From Lutibacter sp. (GTDB taxonomy: Bacteria > Bacteroidota > Bacteroidia > Flavobacteriales > Flavobacteriaceae): 36,522 bases of DNA. The DNA lies in NCBI GenBank assembly GCA_002733665.1, contig NVWM01000035.1, positions 1-36,522 on the forward strand. The letters run 5' to 3'. The position numbers and the translations under genes are program-made. Shown here piece after piece: positions 24,558 to 33,912 of this stretch; position 1 is the stretch's first letter; each line of letters begins with the position of its first letter. The notes beneath the pieces are model-generated. The model saw only the letters and a program-made list of their open reading frames with translations, was not told where the DNA came from and did not search any database.

Positions 24558-24971
24558 GTGAAATTATTGCGAAAAGCCATACAAATGCCATTTGATGAGA
24601 AAATACTGTTATTAGAAGCGGTGTTTTTTTTATTTTTTTCAAAAATATTTTTGTTTTTGCCGTTTAAGTTTTGCGTAAGTAAAGCAAAAAACAAAGATGA
24701 ACAAGGTGAAGTTTTAACATTTATTGAATTAAAAAAAATTAGGAATTCAGTATATAGAGCCAATAAATTAGCTTTTTGGAAAAATATATGTTTGGTGAAA
24801 TCTTTTGCAGCAAGATTCATGTTATTAAGAAGGAACGTGCATTCAAAAATGTATTTAGGGTTGGAGTTTAAAAACAATAAAGAGTTGTTAGCACATGCTT
24901 GGCTAGTTTCAAATGATTTTCAAATTACTCCAAAAGGGAAAAAGAAATATAAAGAAATATTTAATTTTTAG
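24558..24971 (+). CDS. Lasso leader peptidase B2
   Basis: This 137-residue transglutaminase-like Cys protease removes the lasso leader. The triad pattern of the B2 family is visible: Cys78 in KNICLVKSFAARFML, His113 in LLAHAWLVSND, and a following Asp (Asp120 is the candidate). Start is GTG at 24558, preceded by the purine-rich AGAAGAAGG that would pair with the 16S tail, which is uncommon in this phylum. An upstream hydrophobic stretch (about 16-35) is normal for the family. A protein of this kind beside B1 and an asparagine-synthase homologue defines the cluster as lasso. Confidence 0.88.
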   Translation: MKLLRKAIQMPFDEKILLLEAVFFLFFSKIFLFLPFKFCVSKAKNKDEQGEVLTFIELKKIRNSVYRANKLAFWKNICLVKSFAARFMLLRRNVHSKMYLGLEFKNNKELLAHAWLVSNDFQITPKGKKKYKEIFNF

Positions 24972-25012
24972 AGAGCTTTTATTAGGTTTCTAAACACCAT
25001 AAAATATTATTA

Positions 25013-26842
25013 ATGAGTTTTATATACGGAATTGTTAATTTAGATAATAAACCTGTAAAAAAAGAAGAAGTTCACCAATTAGCATCTGCAGTTACTGACT
25101 CTGTTTTTATAGAAAACACTACCATTGAAGGATCATATGCATTAGGATATTGTCATAGGCAAGATAGAGATGCAAAAGCAGGTATTTATAAAAGTAAAGA
25201 TGTAACTGTTCTTGCTGATATTAGAATATATAATGTAGATAAACTCAAAGAAATTTTTAGTTTTGAAACCTTTGAAGAGGCCTTCGCTAAAGCATATTTA
25301 AAATGGGGAAACCAATGTGCTAATCATATCAACGGAGATTTTTCGGTAATTGTTATTGATCATAGAAGTGGAGAAGTGTTTATGTTTAGAGATCATATTG
25401 GAGCAAGACCATTGGCATATTCTTTTGAAGGAAGTAAACTTATTTTTGCTTCTCATGAATTTGGAATTGCGAAGTCTAAACTAACAGAGGTGTTGTTATC
25501 TGAAGAAAATTTACTTTCTCAGTATTTCAGATTGCCGAGTACGTATTCTCAGACTGTTTTTCAGAATATTTATAAAGTATTTCCAGGTCACTTTATACAA
25601 TTTGTTACCGATGATAAGAAACATGAAGAAAAATATTGGAAACCAGAGCAAATTGTTGAAAATAAAAAAATAACCTTTAAAGAAGCAGTTGCTCAAGTGC
25701 GAAAATTACTATTGAGTGCAACACACAATCGTATTGAAGAAGGTAAAAATGGTGTACATGTTAGTAGTGGATTAGACTCAACTGGTATTGCATGTATTTT
25801 GGCAGATAAAATTGAAAATAAAGAAAATTTAATAGGTTATTCCTGGACTCCAGAAGAAATTGATGTTTTTGACGGAATTGATGAAAAAGAATTAATAGAG
25901 ATTTTTGCGAAAGAAAAAAATGTAAAAATCAACTATTTAAAACTTTCTAAAAATGAGCATATGAAAAGTACGCTTATTCCTGAATTTGAAAAAATGAACA
26001 TTGAACTTCCTACAATGAAAAATGCAGGAAATGACAATGTAAAAACACTTTTTAGTGGTTGGGGAGGCGATGAATTTTTATCTTTGAGTACGCGTGGTAC
26101 TTTTAACCATCTATTCTTTAAGTTTAAATGGTGGACATTGGCAAAAATGATTCGTTTTAAGGGTATAAAATGGAGCCTTGTTAAAGCCAAAGTAGATATC
26201 CTTCCTTTATTAATTCCTTTTGGTTTGTTATCTCCTTTTAGCGGAGGAAGAAATAAAGTTACAAAATCTAAGTTGTCTGTATTTAAGAAACCATTTGTAG
26301 AAAAGCATAAAAAGCAAATTTTTGAAAAGAACAACAAAAATATTTTTGGATATGGTGACCGAAGACAGTTTGCATTAAACTTGCTATATAATATGCATGT
26401 GACTGAGCGTATAGATAGTTGGGCTATAAATGCAGAACGATATGGAATAGAATATAAATATCCTCTATTGGATAAAGATGTATTAGAATACTGGTTTAGT
26501 TTACCAATTAAACACACCTATCACAAATTTCATTCAAGGTTATTGTATAGAGCTTCTTTAAAAGGCATTTTGACTGAAAAAATACGCATGCGAAGAGATA
26601 AAGGAGAAGGGATGCGTATAGCATATACACAGCAACAAGGACAAAATAGTCAAGAATTTATTAAAAACGAATATTTATCAATTGCTAAAGATGAACATTT
26701 GCCGTATTTTAATATCGAAAAATTAAATGAACTGGCAGAATCAATGTCTAATAAGAGAGTATTAGAAAGAAAACGAGGTAAAATTAATGGTGTACCAGCA
26801 TTATATTTGCGCTATGTTAAATTGGTTAAGAAATATTTATAA
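25013..26842 (+). CDS. Lasso macrolactam synthetase C (asparagine-synthase-like)
   Basis: This 609-residue ATP-dependent cyclase adenylates the side chain of the core Glu and joins it to the new N-terminus. The N-terminal glutamine-amidotransferase domain is degenerate: it starts Met-Ser-Phe where active enzymes have Cys2. The synthetase half has the PP-loop HVSSGLDSTGIACI (about 249-262) and LFSGWGGDEFLS. Degenerate glutaminase with intact PP-loop is the lasso-C pattern. The C-terminus LPIKHTYHKFHSRLLYRASLKGIL is typical. The stop overlaps the next ATG by one base (TAATG). Confidence 0.92.
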   Translation: MSFIYGIVNLDNKPVKKEEVHQLASAVTDSVFIENTTIEGSYALGYCHRQDRDAKAGIYKSKDVTVLADIRIYNVDKLKEIFSFETFEEAFAKAYLKWGNQCANHINGDFSVIVIDHRSGEVFMFRDHIGARPLAYSFEGSKLIFASHEFGIAKSKLTEVLLSEENLLSQYFRLPSTYSQTVFQNIYKVFPGHFIQFVTDDKKHEEKYWKPEQIVENKKITFKEAVAQVRKLLLSATHNRIEEGKNGVHVSSGLDSTGIACILADKIENKENLIGYSWTPEEIDVFDGIDEKELIEIFAKEKNVKINYLKLSKNEHMKSTLIPEFEKMNIELPTMKNAGNDNVKTLFSGWGGDEFLSLSTRGTFNHLFFKFKWWTLAKMIRFKGIKWSLVKAKVDILPLLIPFGLLSPFSGGRNKVTKSKLSVFKKPFVEKHKKQIFEKNNKNIFGYGDRRQFALNLLYNMHVTERIDSWAINAERYGIEYKYPLLDKDVLEYWFSLPIKHTYHKFHSRLLYRASLKGILTEKIRMRRDKGEGMRIAYTQQQGQNSQEFIKNEYLSIAKDEHLPYFNIEKLNELAESMSNKRVLERKRGKINGVPALYLRYVKLVKKYL

Positions 26843-27780
26843 TGAATTTTTCAAGAAAAACTTTACATAAGCGCCATCGGCTCAGTCATCAACAAATAGA
26901 TACTTGGCTTGGAGAAAATAAAAGCAAAGAATTTATTCAAGAAAAAATGAGACGCCTTAAAATGGTTAAAAATTTTTTGTCAGTTACAGATCTTCTGAAA
27001 GAAAATAAGGTCTCATTTATTAACTTTAAAGGACCTTTATTATCACATAGAATATATAATGATGCTTCGGTACGTTATATGAGAGATGTTGATGTCTTAG
27101 TTGATAAAGTAGTTATTGAGGAAGTACTAGAATTACTTTTAAAAAATGGATATCATTTAATGGATGGTGTTTTTTGGCCAAAAACAAAAGTAAAACAACA
27201 AGTATTGGTGAATACATTACATCATTTGGCATTTTATAACAAAGAATTAGGATTTTGTGTTGAAGTACATTGGATGCTTACACAAATGCTACCGATCTCT
27301 AAAGATAAAATGCAAGGTATAATAAAGAACAACTTGACTGAAGCAACAATCTTTAATAGAACTTTTACAGTGTTTACAAAAGAGTTTGAATTGTTATATC
27401 TTTTAATTCATGGCTCTAGTCATGGTTGGCAAAGATTAAAATGGTTGGTGGATATAAATGATTATCCAATCGAAGATATAGATATGGTTGTTTTTGAAAA
27501 ATTGGTAAAACAGTTTAAAGCAGGTAGAATTATTAATCAAACTAATTTTTTATTAAATAAATATTTCCAAAGCAGTTTACCTATATCTTCAATTGATCGC
27601 TTACCAAATCATTTTATTAAGTTTGCAGTAGATTCTATTGAATCTGATATTCAGAGAACAAAAAAGCGTAGTTTACAATCATTTAGAAATAAGGCAACAT
27701 TATTTCCAGGTATATATTATAAATTGAAAATGATTCGTTATTTTGATTTTATGTTATTTTGGAGGATTGCCCATAATTAA
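26842..27780 (+). CDS. Nucleotidyltransferase-family protein (NTP_transf_5) of the lasso operon
   Basis: This 312-residue member of the nucleotidyltransferase-like family found in several kinase-containing lasso clusters has FINFKGPLLSHRIYND and VRYMRDVDVLV (about 52-80), with Asp-x-Asp as metal ligands. ELLYLLIHGSSHGWQRLKW follows around residue 183. In pseudomycoidin biosynthesis a related protein acts on the kinase-modified C-terminal Ser and adds a hexose-like group. A role downstream of the kinase is therefore inferred. It is translationally coupled to the cyclase and followed by the exporter after 9 bp. Confidence 0.85.
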   Translation: MNFSRKTLHKRHRLSHQQIDTWLGENKSKEFIQEKMRRLKMVKNFLSVTDLLKENKVSFINFKGPLLSHRIYNDASVRYMRDVDVLVDKVVIEEVLELLLKNGYHLMDGVFWPKTKVKQQVLVNTLHHLAFYNKELGFCVEVHWMLTQMLPISKDKMQGIIKNNLTEATIFNRTFTVFTKEFELLYLLIHGSSHGWQRLKWLVDINDYPIEDIDMVVFEKLVKQFKAGRIINQTNFLLNKYFQSSLPISSIDRLPNHFIKFAVDSIESDIQRTKKRSLQSFRNKATLFPGIYYKLKMIRYFDFMLFWRIAHN

Positions 27781-27789
27781 AATAATACT

Positions 27790-29490
27790 ATGTATAACAA
27801 TCTTTTTATATTAAAAAGTTTTAACCTGTATTTTAAACACAAACCATTTAGGTTAATACTGTTATTTACAATGACCTTATTTTTAGGTTTTACTCAGGGT
27901 ATTGGTATCGTTTTGTTAATTCCATTGTTACAATTGCTTGCTCCTGAAGGATCGGAAGTGGTTTCAAATAAGTTAACACGTATTTTTGAATCTATATTAG
28001 AACATACAGGTTTAGAAATAAGTTTTGAACTTGTCTTGATTGTATTTTCAGTAACCTTAGTTACTATGGCGTTCTTAAATTATTTCAAGTCCATTATACA
28101 AGCTTCATACCAACAAGAATTTTCATACATTACTCGTAAGCGAATTTTTAAAAAAATACTAACAAGTGATTGGCAGTTTTTAAACGGAAAAAGCAAGCAC
28201 AGCCATATTCAGATTTTAACTTCTGAAATACCCAAAATGACAAGCTACTACTATAATTATGTGGGATTGGCAACAAAAATTATTTTCATAATAGCATATG
28301 GTGTTTTAGCATTACTGGTTTCTGTAAAGTTTACATTGCTCATAGTTGTGATTGGTTTTGTAGTTATGTTGGTATTGAGAAAATATATACATAGAGCTGA
28401 AACACTCGGAGGTGAAAATATTCGTGCTTTTAGAAAAACGCTAAAGCATATTGATGATTTTTGGTTGACAGTAAAAATGGCAAAAGTGCACAATTCTGAA
28501 GTGTTTTATTATGATAAGTTTGATAAGTCTAGTACTTTGATGTTACAATACCAATTCAATCAAATAAAAAACAGGGCTTTCCCTCAATTTTTATTTACCA
28601 TTGCAGGTGTTTTTGCATTGGTATTGATAGTGTATTTGGCGTATAATGTGGCGCAATTACCTTTGGTATCCATCTTTGTATTGATTTTGTTGTTTGGTAG
28701 GATTTTCCCACAATTTAAAGGGATTAATAATGATGTAAATATGTTATATTCTAATGTGCCTTCTGTAAAAATGGTGCTAAAATTAGACAATGAAATAAAA
28801 GAAAGTGCTTTTAAGGTAACTGATGTAAAAACTACAATTCCTTTCGAAAAACAATTAGAAATAAAAAACTTAAATTTTTCGTATGATGTAGATACACCAA
28901 TTTTCACCAATTTTTCTACTTTAATTCCAGCGCATAAAATCACAGGAATTATTGGCGAGTCTGGTAGTGGAAAAACGACGTTGATTGATATAATTACAGG
29001 CTTACAAGATGTGCCTAAAGGAACTATTACTGTTGATGGATTACCACTTACAAAAGATCAATTACCTACTTGGAAGAGCGAGATAGGATACTTACCACAA
29101 GATTCCTTTTTTATTGATGGAACAATAAGAGAGAACTTGGTATGGGATAGTAAACAAAATCCAACGGATAGTGAAATAATGGAAGTGTTAAAACAAGTAA
29201 ATGCCTATGCTGTTGTTGAAAATCAAAAAAAGGGCTTAGATACTTCTATAGCAAATTACCAATATCATTTTTCTGGAGGAGAACGCCAACGACTGGCATT
29301 GGCAAGAGTGTTGCTACGCAAACCAAAATTGTTGTTGCTAGATGAGGCAACTTCTGCGCTTGACCCGCAAAACGAAGAACAAATTATGAAGTGTTTGTTT
29401 CAATTAAAAGAAAAACACACTATTGTGTTTATAACACATCGTGAAAGTTTAAAACCTTCGTTTGATGTCATTATTGATTTGAATAAATAA
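27790..29490 (+). CDS. ABC exporter of the lasso peptide (D)
   Basis: This 566-residue fused permease-ATPase has six membrane helices (about 15-310). The ATPase domain has Walker A GESGSGKTT (about 388-396), signature FSGGERQRLALARVL (about 493-507) and Walker B LLLLDEATSALD with the catalytic Glu intact, unlike the exporter at 1334-3085. It ends the plus-strand operon and would export and give self-protection from the modified peptide. No peptidase C39 domain is present, as leader removal is by B2. Confidence 0.92.
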   Translation: MYNNLFILKSFNLYFKHKPFRLILLFTMTLFLGFTQGIGIVLLIPLLQLLAPEGSEVVSNKLTRIFESILEHTGLEISFELVLIVFSVTLVTMAFLNYFKSIIQASYQQEFSYITRKRIFKKILTSDWQFLNGKSKHSHIQILTSEIPKMTSYYYNYVGLATKIIFIIAYGVLALLVSVKFTLLIVVIGFVVMLVLRKYIHRAETLGGENIRAFRKTLKHIDDFWLTVKMAKVHNSEVFYYDKFDKSSTLMLQYQFNQIKNRAFPQFLFTIAGVFALVLIVYLAYNVAQLPLVSIFVLILLFGRIFPQFKGINNDVNMLYSNVPSVKMVLKLDNEIKESAFKVTDVKTTIPFEKQLEIKNLNFSYDVDTPIFTNFSTLIPAHKITGIIGESGSGKTTLIDIITGLQDVPKGTITVDGLPLTKDQLPTWKSEIGYLPQDSFFIDGTIRENLVWDSKQNPTDSEIMEVLKQVNAYAVVENQKKGLDTSIANYQYHFSGGERQRLALARVLLRKPKLLLLDEATSALDPQNEEQIMKCLFQLKEKHTIVFITHRESLKPSFDVIIDLNK

Positions 29491-29498
29491 TATTTTAT

Positions 29499-29627
29499 TT
29501 ATGATGTAGGTGCTTGATCAAATGTTTGAGAAGTTGATTCAAAGAAACCATTAGGGATAGACGACTTCGTATTTCTCAAATCTAAATCAATAATTTCAGG
29601 CGTTTGCCATTATTTTTTTCTTTTCAT
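29499..29627 (-). pseudogene. Lasso peptide precursor 4, nonsense codon in the leader
   Basis: On the minus strand ATG (29627) reads M-K-R-K-K then TAA (29612-29610), then WQTPEIIDLDLRNTK and the core. In precursors 1, 2 and 3 the codon before Trp is CAA (Gln), so TAA is most simply a C-to-T mutation. The downstream frame is otherwise intact: ring segment SSIPNGFFE has Glu at Thr+10, and the tail ends DQAPTS. The stop is 9 bp past the convergent end of the exporter gene. Either it is silent or Trp and core are made by readthrough or rare reinitiation. Confidence 0.78.
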
Positions 29628-29662
29628 AATAATAGTTAGTATAATATAAGTACAATGATAGT

Positions 29663-29682
29663 AAACAAACAAACAAACAAAC
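29663..29682. repeat. (AAAC)5 tetranucleotide repeat
   Basis: Five perfect AAAC units are followed directly by ATG (29683). The tract lies between precursor 4 and the decayed leader remnant, in the minus-strand 5' region of precursor 4. No usable gene follows on the plus strand (seven codons). Slippage here would alter the spacing upstream of precursor 4. Confidence 0.85.
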
Positions 29683-29689
29683 ATGCTAC

Positions 29690-29745
29690 TGTGTTATTAC
29701 ATCTAAATCAATATTTTGAAAAGGCTTGCCTTGGCATTATTTTTT
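29690..29745 (-). pseudogene. Decayed lasso leader remnant (precursor 5)
   Basis: The minus strand of about 29745-29690 reads AAAAAATAATG, then CCTTTTCAAAATATTGATTT and AGATGTAATAACAC. This parallels AAAAAATAATGG...CCTGAAATTATTGATTTAGAT of precursor 4 and the P-Q-I-I-D-L-D-V leader of precursor 3, with small insertions and a lost frame. No core is recognisable after it; the AAAC repeat stands where the core should be. Alignment was by eye and the limits are approximate. Confidence 0.4.
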
Positions 29746-29880
29746 AAATTTTTTAGTTCTTTTTTGTAACAAACATTAAAAAACATTTTTTTGATTCCCA
29801 TAACAGTAACTTTTATTAAATTGCATTGCTAACCTACTTAACCTAAAATAAAACCTAAAAAAAAACGTTTATCTTCTCTG

Positions 29881-32800
29881 TTGTCAATGTTATTATTTTG
29901 TTTCACAACAGTATTTACATATGCACAAAATTTTGACGAAATTACAACAAACGTAGGTTTAGTGTCTCTAGAGAATAACATGGGAGTGTCTGTTGCAGAT
30001 ATTGATGGAGACAATGACTTAGATGTATTTGTAGTTGCAAGAGCAATGGATGTAGATAGTGACCCAACAACACATAGTCGGTTGTTTTTAAACAATAACG
30101 ATGGTACTTTTGATGATATTACTACTGCTGCAGGATTCACAAATTTACTTCCTTATTCTGCTGATATTACAGCACATGTGCTTAACGGATTTAAAAGAGG
30201 TGCTTCTTGGGGAGATTATGATAATGATGGCTATCCAGATTTATTTTTAACACACAAGTATAAAGTACAACTTTTTCATAATAATGGCGATTTAACTTTT
30301 ACTGATGTAACTGATACTGCAGGTTTTGATATGATCAATACCTGTAATAGTATGTCTTCAACATGGTTTGATTATGACAATGATAGTTTTTTAGACATTA
30401 TTATTGGCGATTGGGATGGTGTTAATATAGCATTCCGTGGATGTGAAGGAAATAAATTTTATAAAAACAATGGAGATGGTACTTTTGAAAAAATATCAAA
30501 TAACATTGGTGCCGAGCCTGATGATACTCATTTTACATATTCTGCAATTCCATTTGATTTTAATCAAGATGGTTGGATGGATTTATATTTAGCCAATGAT
30601 TTTTCGGTTCCAAATCAAGTATTGTTAAATGACACAAGTGGTGATTTTACTGAAAATGCTGCTGATTATAGGGTTGATGTTGTTTTTACAGGTATGGGAT
30701 TAGATTTAGGAGATTATAATAATGATGGCTTTTTTGATTTTGCAGGAACAGCTATAAATAGAAATGTTTTATATACCAATAATGGAGATAATACGTTTAC
30801 AGATTTAGCAGCAGAAAAAGGTGTTTTCAATTCAGATTGGGCTTGGTCTATACATTTTTCAGATTTTGATCTAGATGGTGATGAAGATTTGTATATTACA
30901 AATGGTGCTAATGCGAATAGATTGGAGAAAAATTATTATTATAAAAACCAACTTATTGAAACGGGTGATGCAACATTTTTAAATATTTCTGTTGAAGTAG
31001 GTATAAACAATGAAAACACTTTAACCAATTGCTCTGAAGTATTTGATTATGACAATGATGGAGATTTAGATCTTTTTCAATCAAATGGATTGAGTGCTTC
31101 AAATTTTTATGAAAACAAAACATTAAACTCAACATCCACAACTATTGATTCACCAAATTTTTTAAAAGTTTCACTTCAAGGCACTATCTCAAATAGAGAT
31201 GCTATTGGAACCAAGTTAAGTATCACAACTTCAGAGGGTAGTTTCCATAGATTTTTTACGGGTACAAATTTACAAGGTCAAAGTTTACAACCTGTTCATT
31301 TTGGAGTTGGTAATAGTCAGAGTATTTCAGAACTGGTCATTACTTGGCCTTCAGGTATCATTGAAACACATAATAATATTGCTGTAAATAAAACAATGTT
31401 AGCAATAGAAAATACAAGTTTTACGGATTTGAATATTTCACCTAGTGATAAATTAAAAGGGTGTATGGATCCTACTTCGTGTAATTATAATCCTCTAGCT
31501 TTAGAAGATGATGGTTCTTGTACATATTTAGAATCAAATGCAATTACAGGAAATACCAATGTAGATCCATTGACTTTTGAAACGTATACGTATGCAATTA
31601 TGGCAGGTTCAACAATTGTATGGCAAGTTGAAAATGGAGAAATAACCGATGGTCAAGGTACAAGCACCATTACTGTAGAATGGGAAAACAAAACTACAGG
31701 AAAAGTAACAGTTACTGAAACAAATGGTTGTTCAAGTCCTCCAATTACGCTGGACATTGTAATAAACTATGTGTCAAATATATTGAATCATTCTCACGCT
31801 CGTTTATGGAACGATGCTTTGCTATATGCTATACGAGGGGATTATGCAAGACCAACAGTGCATGCTAGAAATTTATTTCATACAAGTGTTGCTATGTATG
31901 ATGCATGGGCAATTTACAGCTTAGAGGCAAGTCCATATTTAATTGAAAATCGAGATGAACTATTAGGTTACATTGATGTCGATTTATTAACTTCAGATAA
32001 TCTTGAAGCAACAAGAAACAAAACATTGAGTTATGCAATGTATAAACTGTTATGTCATCGTTTTGAAAACTCTCCTAGTGCAATCACAACCAAAGCCGTA
32101 TTTGATGCTTTGATGGTTGAGTTAGGCTATGATATTAGTTATGCATCTATAGATTATACAACAGGAGAGCCTGAAGCAATAGGTAACTATATAGCTGCAA
32201 CAATTATAGATTTTGGACTTACAGATGGTTCTAGAGAAATAAGTGGCTATGACAATAGTTTTTATGAGCCTATAAATGAACCTTTAGATCCTTTTTTAAG
32301 TGGCAACACAACGATTACTGATCCTAATAGATGGCAACCTTTGGCTTTAGATAATTTTATTGATCAGAGTGGAAATACTATTCCAGGAGATACTCCAGAA
32401 TTTTTAAGTCCAGAATGGGGAGATGTAACTCCTTTTGCCATGCAAGATGATGTGAAGCAAACTTTTCAAAGAGATGGTGATAATTATACGGTATATCATG
32501 ATCCACAAGCACCACCATATATTAGTGCTACAGGAAATTATAAAACAGGATTTAATTTTGTTCCAGCTTGGGGAGCTCACCTCGACCCTAATGATGGTGT
32601 CTTGTGGGATATTTCACCAAAAAGTATAGGAAATGTGTCTACAGACACATTCTCAAATGGAATTACAAATTACTTTAGTTTTTATAAGTTTAATGGAGGA
32701 GATAAAGGAGTTGGAAGAGATATAAACCCATCTACTGGCGCTTCATATCAAGAACAAGTAGTTCCTAGAGGAGATTATACACGGGTTTTGGCTGAGTTTT

Positions 32801-33891
32801 GGGCTGATGGACCAGATTCAGAGACACCTCCAGGACATTGGTTTACGTTGTTAAATTATGTAAGTGATCATGATTTAGTTGTAAAAAGATTTGGAGGAGC
32901 AGGAGAAATACTAAATAACTTAGAATGGGATGTAAAATCATATTTTATTTTAGGAGGTGCTATGCATGATTCTGCAATTGCAGCTTGGGGAATTAAAGGT
33001 TGGTATGACTATACACGTCCAATTTCTGCAATTCGATATATGGCAGAAATGGGACAAAGTTCTGATGCGTCATTAGCTAATTACCATGTAGATGGAATTC
33101 AATTGCAACCCAATTATATCGAAGTTGTTGAAGAAGGTGATGCATTGGTAGGAGATACAAATCAACATGTTGGAAAAATAAAACTGTATACTTGGAGAGG
33201 TCACGACTATATAGATGATGTACAAACTGACCAAGCAGGAGTTGGATGGATTTTAGCAGAAAATTGGTGGCCATATCAGCGCCCTACTTTTGTAACACCT
33301 CCATTTGCAGGGTATGTTTCAGGGCACTCCACATTTTCTAGAGCGGCAGCAGAAGTACTTACTTTAATAACAGATGATGAGTATTTTCCTGGAGGTATGG
33401 GAGAGTTTTTAGCAGAAAAGAATGAGTTTTTAGTGTTCGAAGAAGGACCTTCAGTAGATATTACATTGCAATGGGCAACATACAGAGATGCTTCTGACCA
33501 ATGTAGTTTATCTAGAATTTGGGGAGGTATTCATCCTCCAGCAGATGATATTCCTGGACGAATTATAGGAGAGCAAATAGGAATTGATGCTTATAATTAT
33601 GGTATACCATATTTTTCAGGAAATGTTTTAAATACTGTTGATGTTGACCTTCAAAAAGAAATACATAGTGTGTATCCAAACCCTTTGGTAAGTAGAGATT
33701 TATACATCTCAAATACAACAGCATTAACAAGTTTTGAATTGTTTGACTTTACAGGAAAGAAATTAGGGATTTTAGATAAGAGTTTTGATTTTTCTTCTAA
33801 AATTACGCACTTAAAGATGATGCAAGAACTGGCTTCTGGAACTTATTTGATTAAAATAGACAATAGTTCTAAAGTGATACTTGTTAAATAA
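29881..33891 (+). CDS. Secreted FG-GAP / UnbV / vanadium-haloperoxidase-like fusion protein with T9SS tail
   Basis: This multidomain exported protein of about 1336 residues begins with a signal peptide ending VFTYAQ. Seven Asp-rich FG-GAP/VCBS calcium repeats (about 35-430, such as DYDNDGYPDLFL) follow, then an ASPIC/UnbV domain (about 435-510, ITWPSGIIETHNN) and a GCMDPTSCNYNP metal-loop motif (about 527). A PAP2/vanadium haloperoxidase domain runs about 637-1240, with RPTFVTPPFAGYVSGHS and SRIWGGIHPPADD giving the Arg, Ser-Gly-His and Arg...His of the vanadate/phosphate site. A type A T9SS sorting tail starts near 1258 (VYPNPLVSRD). The start is unclear: TTG 29881 is used here, ATG 29887 is possible, and the frame is open to an ATA at 29848 that would add the basic MKPKKKRLSS-like region. 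Confidence 0.85.
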   Translation: MSMLLFCFTTVFTYAQNFDEITTNVGLVSLENNMGVSVADIDGDNDLDVFVVARAMDVDSDPTTHSRLFLNNNDGTFDDITTAAGFTNLLPYSADITAHVLNGFKRGASWGDYDNDGYPDLFLTHKYKVQLFHNNGDLTFTDVTDTAGFDMINTCNSMSSTWFDYDNDSFLDIIIGDWDGVNIAFRGCEGNKFYKNNGDGTFEKISNNIGAEPDDTHFTYSAIPFDFNQDGWMDLYLANDFSVPNQVLLNDTSGDFTENAADYRVDVVFTGMGLDLGDYNNDGFFDFAGTAINRNVLYTNNGDNTFTDLAAEKGVFNSDWAWSIHFSDFDLDGDEDLYITNGANANRLEKNYYYKNQLIETGDATFLNISVEVGINNENTLTNCSEVFDYDNDGDLDLFQSNGLSASNFYENKTLNSTSTTIDSPNFLKVSLQGTISNRDAIGTKLSITTSEGSFHRFFTGTNLQGQSLQPVHFGVGNSQSISELVITWPSGIIETHNNIAVNKTMLAIENTSFTDLNISPSDKLKGCMDPTSCNYNPLALEDDGSCTYLESNAITGNTNVDPLTFETYTYAIMAGSTIVWQVENGEITDGQGTSTITVEWENKTTGKVTVTETNGCSSPPITLDIVINYVSNILNHSHARLWNDALLYAIRGDYARPTVHARNLFHTSVAMYDAWAIYSLEASPYLIENRDELLGYIDVDLLTSDNLEATRNKTLSYAMYKLLCHRFENSPSAITTKAVFDALMVELGYDISYASIDYTTGEPEAIGNYIAATIIDFGLTDGSREISGYDNSFYEPINEPLDPFLSGNTTITDPNRWQPLALDNFIDQSGNTIPGDTPEFLSPEWGDVTPFAMQDDVKQTFQRDGDNYTVYHDPQAPPYISATGNYKTGFNFVPAWGAHLDPNDGVLWDISPKSIGNVSTDTFSNGITNYFSFYKFNGGDKGVGRDINPSTGASYQEQVVPRGDYTRVLAEFWADGPDSETPPGHWFTLLNYVSDHDLVVKRFGGAGEILNNLEWDVKSYFILGGAMHDSAIAAWGIKGWYDYTRPISAIRYMAEMGQSSDASLANYHVDGIQLQPNYIEVVEEGDALVGDTNQHVGKIKLYTWRGHDYIDDVQTDQAGVGWILAENWWPYQRPTFVTPPFAGYVSGHSTFSRAAAEVLTLITDDEYFPGGMGEFLAEKNEFLVFEEGPSVDITLQWATYRDASDQCSLSRIWGGIHPPADDIPGRIIGEQIGIDAYNYGIPYFSGNVLNTVDVDLQKEIHSVYPNPLVSRDLYISNTTALTSFELFDFTGKKLGILDKSFDFSSKITHLKMMQELASGTYLIKIDNSSKVILVK

Positions 33892-33894
33892 TCA

Positions 33895-33912
33895 ATTATT
33901 ATTATTATTATT
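33895..33912. repeat. (ATT)6 trinucleotide repeat at the precursor 3 stop
   Basis: Six ATT units follow the haloperoxidase-type gene stop and reach the stop codon of precursor 3 on the other strand. It is the third simple repeat in the lasso locus. As a trinucleotide outside coding sequence it should have little effect beyond spacing. Confidence 0.75.

Noticed and set aside
29683-29706. A seven-codon plus-strand frame after (AAAC)5 as an upstream ORF
   Set aside because: Too short, no gene in reach on the plus strand, and the area is better explained as a decayed minus-strand precursor leader.
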